A stretch of DNA of 64,000 bases from Moraxella oculi. GTDB taxonomy: Bacteria > Pseudomonadota > Gammaproteobacteria > Pseudomonadales > Moraxellaceae. The translations under genes were made by a program, and so were the position numbers. Of the stretch, positions 57,508-64,000 are shown piece after piece; the stretch's first letter is position 1, and every line of letters begins with the position of its first letter. The stretch spans positions 1-64,000 of the forward strand of contig NZ_JAMBAQ010000001.1 of assembly GCF_023336735.1 (NCBI RefSeq). The letters run 5' to 3'. The notes beneath the pieces were generated by a model. That model saw only the letters and a list, made by a program, of their open reading frames with translations, made no database searches and was not told the DNA's origin.

Positions 57508-58770
57508 ATGAAATTTGATGAGATGATGCACCTACAAACAGAGGTGTTGATTGTTGGTGGTGGCGTGGTGGGTAAGGTACTTGCGATTGGGCTAGCTGGT
57601 CTAAAAAAATCCGTAACGCTCATTGATATGAAGCCTAAATTGACATCATTGGCAAGAAAACAAAGGCTGAGCAAGCGTGATGCTCGAGTTTATGCTCTGA
57701 ATTTGGCAAGTCTGAATTTATTAACTCATGTGGGCGTGCATCAGTTCATACGCCATGCCGACTATGTGGACATGCAAGTTTGGCAAGGTGATGGTCGTGG
57801 TGAGTTGAGATTTAAAAAGTCGCATGATGCAAAAATTTTGGGGAGCATGGTTGAGCCTAGTGTGATTGATGAAGCACTTGATGAGCGTGCTGGGTCAGCG
57901 GACATCATGCCATTTTTGACAATACTCAACGACACAATGCTTGATGAAAGTTTTGATATTGATGTGCGTACGACCAATAATGACGGTCTGGTCACTGTGA
58001 TTGTCAGGCAACAAGATAAAAAAATACTGATTGAGACCAAATTGTTGGTGGGGGCGGACGGTCGAGAGTCAGCGGTGCGTAGAATGTCCGGCATTCAAAC
58101 AGACAGGCTGGACTATCATCAAACCGCCATTTGTTGTGCCATTCATACCACAAAACCGCACGGCAACACCGCACGGCAAGCCATGCTAAATACAGGAACG
58201 CTGGCATTGTTGCCTTTGGCGGACATGTCGGCAGATGATGCTGGTTGTTGGCAATCGGTGGTCTGGACGCTGCCAACCAAGCTTGCTAAAACCTATTTGT
58301 CTTTATCGACAGATGAGCTGGCTCAAAAGTTGGCACTGGCGAGCAGCTTTGAACTTGGGGAGATTGTTGCTGTTGAGTCTGTCGCCAGTTTTGCCTTATC
58401 TGCACAAGTTGCAAAAAGCCATACCGCACCACGCACCTTACTCATGGGTGATGCGGCACATGGGGTGCATCCGCTGGCAGGGCAGGGGTTGAATTTGGGG
58501 CTGGCTGATGTGCAAGCCTTGCTTGATTTGATGGAGTGTTGCGATTTGTCAGACAATCATCAAAATGCTCGGTTATTACGCCGCTATGAACGAGCAAGGC
58601 GTGCGAAAAACGCCCTAATGATGCACAGTTTTTCATTGATTAATCATGTGTTTGTGGGCGATGTTTTTCAAAGAGAACCGATGAGATTCATTCGGTCGGA
58701 AATGGTGAGTATGACGGGGAAAATTCGCCCTTTGATGGAGTTTTTTAATAAAAAAGCAAGTGGGTTTTAG
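57508..58770 (+). CDS. FAD-dependent monooxygenase of the UbiH/UbiF/UbiI (COQ6) family
   Basis: Members hydroxylate the ring of ubiquinone precursors. The 420-aa protein shows an N-terminal FAD site (LIVGGGVVGKVLAIGLAG), the middle DG motif LLVGADGRESAVRRMSG, and the C-terminal LMGDAAHGVHPLAGQGLNLGLADVQALLDL. The family is clear, but which ring position is modified cannot be told from sequence by eye. ATG 57508 is chosen; the frame is open from 57451. It follows glnA by about 110 bp. Confidence 0.85.
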   Translation: MKFDEMMHLQTEVLIVGGGVVGKVLAIGLAGLKKSVTLIDMKPKLTSLARKQRLSKRDARVYALNLASLNLLTHVGVHQFIRHADYVDMQVWQGDGRGELRFKKSHDAKILGSMVEPSVIDEALDERAGSADIMPFLTILNDTMLDESFDIDVRTTNNDGLVTVIVRQQDKKILIETKLLVGADGRESAVRRMSGIQTDRLDYHQTAICCAIHTTKPHGNTARQAMLNTGTLALLPLADMSADDAGCWQSVVWTLPTKLAKTYLSLSTDELAQKLALASSFELGEIVAVESVASFALSAQVAKSHTAPRTLLMGDAAHGVHPLAGQGLNLGLADVQALLDLMECCDLSDNHQNARLLRRYERARRAKNALMMHSFSLINHVFVGDVFQREPMRFIRSEMVSMTGKIRPLMEFFNKKASGF

Positions 58771-58918
58771 TGTGATGAATGCCTTAAAAATGATGGTTGT
58801 AATTTAGATTTAAATATTTTTGTATAAATTCTACAAATGTATAACAAAAAATAACTCGATTCGTATGTGATTGTCAGCAGGGTCTGTTATCATCTTTATC
58901 AAGAATTGATTTTGCTAT

Positions 58919-58944
58919 AAAGTAATTCATTAAAGTAATTCATT
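58919..58944 (+). repeat. Perfect 13-bp tandem duplication in the leader of the serine hydrolase gene
   Basis: AAAGTAATTCATT occurs twice in direct succession (58919-58931 and 58932-58944). It begins inside a TGC-TATAAA extended -10-like element (TATAAA at 58916-58921). Confidence 0.85.
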
Positions 58945-58981
58945 CGATTTTTTGAATGTTAAGAAAATAAGCGGGGTTTTT

Positions 58982-60379
58982 ATGATTAAAAGAAAATATA
59001 CAAAGCTTGCTTTGGCGACAGGGTGTTTATTGCTGTTGTCAGCATGTGCGGCCAGCAATGCAAGCACCAAGCAGGGCGGTCAGCAGTCAAGCTCTCCTAA
59101 GTCCATGCTTAATGAGGTGGATTCCGAACCGATGCCAGATGGGGTGCAATCAGAGCCTGTTGGACTTGGCATCATGCAAGGCTTTCCGCCACCTATGGAT
59201 AAGACTGTCAATATACTCAACGCCAGAGACTTTCCTCAGCTTCGTTGGACTTTTAGCAATATTCCAAATCTTGCACCAACGAAAGTCGTTGCATCCGCTC
59301 GAGAAAATCTTTATAAATTTCCTGTTGAATTGGATCGCAACATTGGCAAGATCAAGTTCATGCCTCAATTTCTACCAGCTGATCAGACTCAGCCAATCAC
59401 AGTAGAAGATGCTTTTGTGCGTAAAGTTTATGGCGACTCAATGATCGTGCTACACGATGGAAAGATTGTTTATGAAATCACGCCAAACAAAGCTTATGAC
59501 CCAATTGACGGTACGCATATTTTGATGTCGGTAACCAAAAGCTTTACAGGTACGCTGGCAGCCCAACTTGTTCATGAGGGTGTGATTGATGCTTCAAAGC
59601 CTGTTACCTACTATGTGCCAGAGCTTGCTAAATCTGCATGGGGAGATGCCACGGTTCGTCAAGTGATGGATATGACGGCTTCTTTGGATTATAGCGAAGA
59701 TTACGCCGATCCTAATTCGGACATCAATGCGTTTTCTAAATCCATGTTGCCTGTACACCCATCAAATTATAAAGGCCCTAAGAGCATGTATGAGTTTTTG
59801 ACCACAGTCAAAAAAGACACTCATCCGCATGGTACTGGATTTGAATACAAAACTGTCAATACTGATGTTCTGGCATGGATCATCGCTCGTGCAACTGGCA
59901 AAAGCGTTAATGTGCTGTTCTCTGAGCGTTTCTTCAAGCCTATGGGTATGAATGTTGATGGTTACATGCTTGTAGATGGTTCAGGAAGCCCTTTTGCGGG
60001 CGGTGGCATGAGCATGAATTTGCGTGATATGGCGATGTTTGGTGAGATGATGCGTAATAATGGTCGTTTCAACGGCAAACAAATCGTTTCTCCATCGGTG
60101 GTTGTAGACATCATGCGTGGTGGTGATCGTGCCAAGTTTGCTACTGGTGGCTATCCAAATCTAAAAGGGTGGAGTTATCGCAATATGTGGTGGGTTACCC
60201 ATAACGATCATGGTGCCTATATGGCTCGTGGCGTACATGGTCAGGCCATTTATATTGACCCAGCGGCTAAGATGGTGATTGTGCGTTTCTCCTCAAACCC
60301 TGTTGCCAGCAATGCCCATAATGACCCATGGTCGTTACCTGCCTATCAAGCGGTCGCAGAGTATTTCATGAAGCGATGA
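58982..60379 (+). CDS. Serine hydrolase lipoprotein, beta-lactamase/penicillin-binding protein fold (class C-like)
   Basis: A 465-aa precursor with a lipobox (LLLLSAC). A domain of the beta-lactamase class C/6-aminohexanoate-dimer hydrolase type follows, with the nucleophile in SVTKSFTG (SxxK), the tyrosine motif in FEYKTVNTDVLAWI, and a C-terminal HGQAIYIDPAAKMVIVR. The substrate is unknown. It is more like esterases of the NylB group than true AmpC, so antibiotic resistance should not be assumed. GGGG precedes the ATG. Confidence 0.85.
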   Translation: MIKRKYTKLALATGCLLLLSACAASNASTKQGGQQSSSPKSMLNEVDSEPMPDGVQSEPVGLGIMQGFPPPMDKTVNILNARDFPQLRWTFSNIPNLAPTKVVASARENLYKFPVELDRNIGKIKFMPQFLPADQTQPITVEDAFVRKVYGDSMIVLHDGKIVYEITPNKAYDPIDGTHILMSVTKSFTGTLAAQLVHEGVIDASKPVTYYVPELAKSAWGDATVRQVMDMTASLDYSEDYADPNSDINAFSKSMLPVHPSNYKGPKSMYEFLTTVKKDTHPHGTGFEYKTVNTDVLAWIIARATGKSVNVLFSERFFKPMGMNVDGYMLVDGSGSPFAGGGMSMNLRDMAMFGEMMRNNGRFNGKQIVSPSVVVDIMRGGDRAKFATGGYPNLKGWSYRNMWWVTHNDHGAYMARGVHGQAIYIDPAAKMVIVRFSSNPVASNAHNDPWSLPAYQAVAEYFMKR

Positions 60380-60400
60380 GTATGAAAGAATGATGGTTTG

Positions 60401-60437
60401 GCGATTGGTTGAGTTCATCAGCCAATCGCTTTTTTTT
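60401..60437 (+). terminator. Rho-independent terminator of the serine hydrolase gene
   Basis: GCGATTGG (60401-60408) pairs with CCAATCGC (60422-60429), extended by TGA/TCA inside the loop, and a run of eight T follows. Confidence 0.92.
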
Positions 60438-60506
60438 ATTGATATCGTTACTCCTTGGTGTGGGTTTACCCATGCTTTTTTCGATTAAAGTAAAGGATTG
60501 ATTGAA

Positions 60507-61409
60507 TTATCCCAGTGTGCTAAAAAACACCATCATGATGGGTGAGATGATGTTGGTAATGAATCCAAAACTGATGATGGTTGGAATGATTTTTGTGCCA
60601 CCTGATGCAGTGAGTGTTGGCAGAGTAAAGTCGAGACTGGTAACCCCCCCTAATCCAATCGCTGCTGATGATGAATACCGCATGAAGTAAGGAATGAATA
60701 TCAACGCAAAAATTTCTCGAATCAAGTCATTAAGTAATGCCACACTTCCCCAGACCGCCCCATAGGCGTCCGTCATCACAGGGCCAGAAAGTGAATACCA
60801 ACCAAAACCTGAAGACAGTGCCAAGCCTTTGGTGATGGAAACATCTTGAAAAATCAGGGCGAACACCACGCCAGCCAGCAGTGTTGAGAGTGTGAAAACA
60901 ATACTGATTTGCACGCCTTTTTTATTGAGCATGGCTTCTTTAAGACTGATGCCAGAACCTTTAATGCTGATGCCTACCAAAAAAAGCAGTCCCATCAACA
61001 AGACGGTCGTACTGCTTTTTGGAGGTATGAATTGGGCTGGTAAAAAAGTCGCCGCCAAAAATCCAAGTGCCAAGCAACTAAGCTGTATGATGCTGCCACT
61101 TAGGCTGATTTTGGTTTTGTTGGGCATGACAGGGGCTTTGACCTGACTGCGATGGTCCAATATCCACAAAGCCACAGAGCCAAAACCAATGGTTAAAAAT
61201 GCAAGCGTGCCAAGATATAGGGCAATCTCTCCAACTTTCTCAGCCAAATCATCAACAAGCCCAAGTTCAATCCCTATGACAATTAAAATCAAATAAATCA
61301 AATAGTTCAGTGTGCGTTCGGCCATCTTGACCAAATCTGTATGCGTCGGTAGGGCAAAACCGATGAACATGGGAGTTAAGATTAAAAACAGCGTAATAAG
61401 TCCGTTCAT
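60507..61409 (-). CDS. lysO: Lysine exporter LysO family protein
   Basis: LysO (YbjE) exports L-lysine and its toxic analogues across the inner membrane. The 300-aa protein has about eight to nine helices in two blocks. The first (IYLILIVIGIELGLVDDLAEKVGEI) and the second with GFGWYSLSGPVMTDAYGAVWGSVALLNDLIREIFALIFIPY are characteristic; the latter is the conserved DUF340 core. An AGGA ribosome-binding site supports the start. Confidence 0.9.
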   Translation of the reverse strand: MNGLITLFLILTPMFIGFALPTHTDLVKMAERTLNYLIYLILIVIGIELGLVDDLAEKVGEIALYLGTLAFLTIGFGSVALWILDHRSQVKAPVMPNKTKISLSGSIIQLSCLALGFLAATFLPAQFIPPKSSTTVLLMGLLFLVGISIKGSGISLKEAMLNKKGVQISIVFTLSTLLAGVVFALIFQDVSITKGLALSSGFGWYSLSGPVMTDAYGAVWGSVALLNDLIREIFALIFIPYFMRYSSSAAIGLGGVTSLDFTLPTLTASGGTKIIPTIISFGFITNIISPIMMVFFSTLG

Positions 61410-61663
61410 TATATTGTCCTAATACAATCTCTTACATCAATAAAATCACTCAAATTGCGACAATATTTTTTTTAAATAAGTCAAAATAAAAGCGTCTTTT
61501 TGGTAATAAGTTTGTTAAAATAGTGCATATTTTCATCAAAAAATCCATCCCTGTCAACAGCCTAAGTTCCATATGGGTGAGAAATTGTGTTTTTTAAGAT
61601 GAAAATAAGACAGTTTTTATCAATATTGTAACACCATTATCCAGCAAACGCCACTGCCAGCCC

Positions 61664-62845
61664 ATGAACAGTCAAAGTATCATTCAGTTTTTCCAAAAAG
61701 TTTTAAACGATTTGTACCAAAGTGTGTATTTATTTTTAGGGGGGTCGCTTGATGATCAGACCTTAAATTGGACGGAGCGTGGATTGTCGTTGGCGGCAAT
61801 CGTGATTAAAATCTTAATCGTACTGTCTTTGATTGGGTTTGGCTACTGGCTACTGGTTTATTGTGTTAAGCATGCCCAAAAATTTGTGTATGTATCGCAC
61901 CGTACCATACGCATTGCTCGTGCGATATTGCGTTATGTGTGGTTTGTTACCAGTTTGATTGCGGTAATGATGCAAATCGGCTTTCATGCAGATACGGTCA
62001 AGGCGACAGCTAAGGCGGCAGCGTGGATTGGATTTTATTATATTCTATGGGCGACTTCTGGCAAAATGTTAAGTGGCGTTTTAAAGCATTATGAGCTGAA
62101 TGCTTCAATTGAGCAGTTATTAAAAAACATGATTTTGGTGATGATGTTGGTGTTGGCACTGGCCAGCGTGCTTGCGCAGTTTGGTTTTGACATCGTCTCT
62201 TTGGTTGCAGGTTTGGGTATTGTTGGTTTGGCGGTAGGCTTTGCAGCCCAAAGTACACTTGCCAATTTCATTGCAGGCATCACGATTTTGATTGAGCAGT
62301 CTTTTCAAGTGGGCGATTGGATTCGTCTGGGTGATAGAGAGGGTCGTGTGGTCAAAATTTCTTTACGAGCCACGCAGATTTTAGACAGAGATAACATCAT
62401 CACCATCATTCCAAATTTTACCGTGGCATCATCTGAGGTAGTTAATTTGACATCGAAAAAGATGATTCGCTTTCATGTGAAAACTCGTATTGCCCTAGAA
62501 GCTGACATTAGTCAAGCAAGAAGCATCATTGTTAAAATGCTTTCTAAAGATGAAGTGGTGCTAAAACACCCTGCTCCGATGGCAACGGTGAGTGAGGTGG
62601 GTGAGTATGGGGTATTTTTTATCGTGCGTTTTTGGGTAGCACCTTTATCGGTGGCTCGCATTCCCATCATCAAAGAAAATATCAATGAAAAAATCAAGCG
62701 AGCCTTAGATGAAGCAGGCATTCAAATTCCATATCCGCACATGCGTCTGGTCATGCCTGATGATAAAATAAACCAAAACAGCCATCAGGTGCAATGCAGT
62801 CAAGCTGTTGTTGGCTCTGCCATCGATGAAAAAGCGAACCACTAA
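61664..62845 (+). CDS. Mechanosensitive ion channel, MscS family (second of two)
   Basis: A 393-aa inner-membrane protein with about five hydrophobic segments before the MscS core. The pore helix region reads VAGLGIVGLAVGFAAQSTLANFIAGITILIEQSFQVGDWIRLGDREGRV, followed by TIIPNFTVASSEVVNLTS and a C-terminal domain ending GIQIPYPHMRLVMP. It is longer than the channel at 2720, with extra N-terminal helices, and the two are clearly distinct paralogues rather than a recent duplication. No ribosome-binding site is evident. Confidence 0.88.
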   Translation: MNSQSIIQFFQKVLNDLYQSVYLFLGGSLDDQTLNWTERGLSLAAIVIKILIVLSLIGFGYWLLVYCVKHAQKFVYVSHRTIRIARAILRYVWFVTSLIAVMMQIGFHADTVKATAKAAAWIGFYYILWATSGKMLSGVLKHYELNASIEQLLKNMILVMMLVLALASVLAQFGFDIVSLVAGLGIVGLAVGFAAQSTLANFIAGITILIEQSFQVGDWIRLGDREGRVVKISLRATQILDRDNIITIIPNFTVASSEVVNLTSKKMIRFHVKTRIALEADISQARSIIVKMLSKDEVVLKHPAPMATVSEVGEYGVFFIVRFWVAPLSVARIPIIKENINEKIKRALDEAGIQIPYPHMRLVMPDDKINQNSHQVQCSQAVVGSAIDEKANH

Positions 62846-62890
62846 AGCAAAAAGATGAGTAAGGGTGGCTGTATGACCACCCAAGAATCA

Positions 62891-62918
62891 TTTGGCTTTA
62901 GCGAAGTTGTGTTATAAT
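62891..62918 (+). promoter_or_regulatory. Putative rlmL promoter
   Basis: TTTGGC (62891-62896), a 16-bp spacer and a perfect TATAAT (62913-62918) lie about 55 bases before the rlmL start. Confidence 0.6.
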
Positions 62919-62972
62919 AGTATGTTTAGGTTCTGTATATAGACAGACTCAACCAAAGTTTAAAATTTTTTT

Positions 62973-64000
62973 ATGATGAATATCCCCTCTGTATTAATTG
63001 ATCCTTTTCATCAGTTTGATGTTAATGCCTTTGATCTTGTCATCACTTGTGCTGATGGACTTGAGCATGCCTTATTGATTGAGCTTGATACTTTTGGCTT
63101 GCAAGGTGAGATTGTGCGTACTGGCCGTGTTTTGGTTACGGTCAATCTTGCAAATTTCTATCACATCTGTTTGTACAGCCGTGTGGCTAGCCGTGTGCTT
63201 TTGCCGATTGGCACTTATCATTTTAAACAAAGACAGGCGGTTACCAATCAGATCTTTAAAAATGATCAAGGACAAGCCGTTACTCGCACAATAGACACTC
63301 AGATGATTGATGAAGATGTGCCAGAGGCCCTGTATCGTTTCGCTGCTGGCTATGACTGGACTAAGATTTTTGGGCTTGATGATAGCTTTGCCATTCGCTT
63401 ATCTACCGACAAACGCCTGACGGTCAATCAGCAGTTTGCGACCTTGCGTATCAAAGATGCGATTGCTGATGTTTTTAATAAAAAATTAAGTGCACGCCCC
63501 AATGTCTCAAAAAATCCAGACTTGCACATATTCGCAGCGGCCACACAGCAATTTGCCGAACTTTTTTTAGATTTGTCAGGCAGTAGCTTGCATCGCCGAG
63601 GTTATCGTGTGGTGAATACAGCCGCACCATTAAAAGAAAATTTGGCGGCGGCATTGTTGTATGAGTGTGGTTGGCATACTGGTTGCCACGATGCTTTGAT
63701 TGATCCAATGTGTGGTTCAGGAACTTTCATTACTGAAGCATTGCTCATGCGTGCTGATTATCCAGCTGGTTTGGACAGAACGACCAGTGAGTTTGGTTTT
63801 TATCGCTGGAAACATCATGACGATCAGCTATGGCAAGACAAGGTTGCTGCTGCCAGTGAGCGTTTTCATGAGAATGTGGCTGGCTTGGCTGACATCATGC
63901 CGACAGTTATTGCCTGTGATGCTGATGCGACAGCGATCCAAGCTTGCCATCAAAACTTGCTGGCGTCTGGACTGGCACCCATCATTCCAAAAATCACTCT
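62973..64000 (+). CDS. rlmL: 23S rRNA (guanine-2445-N2)-methyltransferase RlmL, 5' part (runs off the window)
   Basis: An open frame continues to the last base, giving 342 residues. The N-terminal ferredoxin-like and THUMP domains (VITCADGLEHALLIELDTFG, FATLRIKDAIADVFNKK) are followed by LHRRGYRVVNTAAPLKENLAAALL. The SAM/catalytic motif LIDPMCGSGTFITEALLMRADYPAG comes next, then the start of the second motif (VIACDADATAIQACHQN). Whether an RlmK domain is fused, as in E. coli RlmKL, cannot be seen. Two ATGs are adjacent at 62973 and 62976. Confidence 0.93.
   Translation, partial: MMNIPSVLIDPFHQFDVNAFDLVITCADGLEHALLIELDTFGLQGEIVRTGRVLVTVNLANFYHICLYSRVASRVLLPIGTYHFKQRQAVTNQIFKNDQGQAVTRTIDTQMIDEDVPEALYRFAAGYDWTKIFGLDDSFAIRLSTDKRLTVNQQFATLRIKDAIADVFNKKLSARPNVSKNPDLHIFAAATQQFAELFLDLSGSSLHRRGYRVVNTAAPLKENLAAALLYECGWHTGCHDALIDPMCGSGTFITEALLMRADYPAGLDRTTSEFGFYRWKHHDDQLWQDKVAAASERFHENVAGLADIMPTVIACDADATAIQACHQNLLASGLAPIIPKIT

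Noticed and set aside
62863-62882. GGGTGG/CCACCC hairpin after the second MscS gene as terminator
   Set aside because: No T run follows. It may still slow transcription, but that cannot be claimed.

Overview
The window is a chromosomal segment of a gamma-proteobacterium, most probably Moraxellaceae and plausibly the genus Moraxella. This is inferred from moderately low G+C, the style of the housekeeping proteins (AlaA, SthA, RpoD, GlnA, RodA, LptABC) and a gene order that only partly follows E. coli. I could not run a database search, so the species is not fixed. Most of the window is ordinary core genome. No phage, insertion sequence or CRISPR array is recognisable.

Layout. 1-6.4 kb: end of a tRNA-Asp/tRNA-Val operon, msrB, alaA, an MscS channel, sthA and ppsR, the last divergent from ppsA (6.6-9.0 kb). 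9.3-10.5 kb: an AT-rich MFS transporter standing alone. 10.8-17.4 kb: a GYF_2/RDD membrane protein, ung, tadA, cmk, rpsA, ihfB, lapA and pyrF. 17.6-20.9 kb: a restriction-modification locus resembling BcgI-type systems (nuclease-methylase fusion plus separate specificity subunit), with broken reading frames, a 24-bp tandem repeat and a poly-G tract. 21.0-24.0 kb, minus strand: ybeY-ybeZ, tRNA-Asn, 6S RNA and folE. 24.3-26.9 kb: copper chaperone and copper P-type ATPase. 27.0-31.6 kb: a membrane/coiled-coil protein, clpS-clpA and folD. 31.8-34.5 kb: ypjD and ffh, divergent. 34.5-43.3 kb: a long plus-strand run of tsaB, uppP, rsmJ, a small membrane protein, ubiA, kdsD-kdsC-lptC-lptA-lptB (Kdo synthesis and LPS/LOS transport) and radA. 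43.3-45.3 kb, minus strand: rlpA and rodA (cell wall). 45.6-47.2 kb: an M15-like lipoprotein and a possible divergent HolD. 47.2-54.7 kb, minus strand: sbcC-sbcD, ybeD and rpoD. 55-64 kb: a lipoprotein, a small membrane protein, glnA, a UbiH-family hydroxylase, a serine hydrolase lipoprotein, lysO (minus), a second MscS channel and the 5' part of rlmL, which runs off the window.

The main novelty candidate is the restriction-modification locus. Its specificity gene carries 7.5 copies of a 24-bp repeat (octapeptide RELQKERL) in the helix joining two target-recognition domains, followed by a G7 tract exactly where the second domain begins. The frame is off at G7 and would be restored at G6. Its nuclease-methylase gene has a +1 frameshift near an A4 run and an in-frame TGA. 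The locus therefore looks like a switchable or decaying system, or one affected by assembly errors. Smaller points are a candidate HolD, nearly identical A/T-tract elements upstream of two tRNA promoters, interleaved inverted repeats upstream of alaA, and lapA without lapB.
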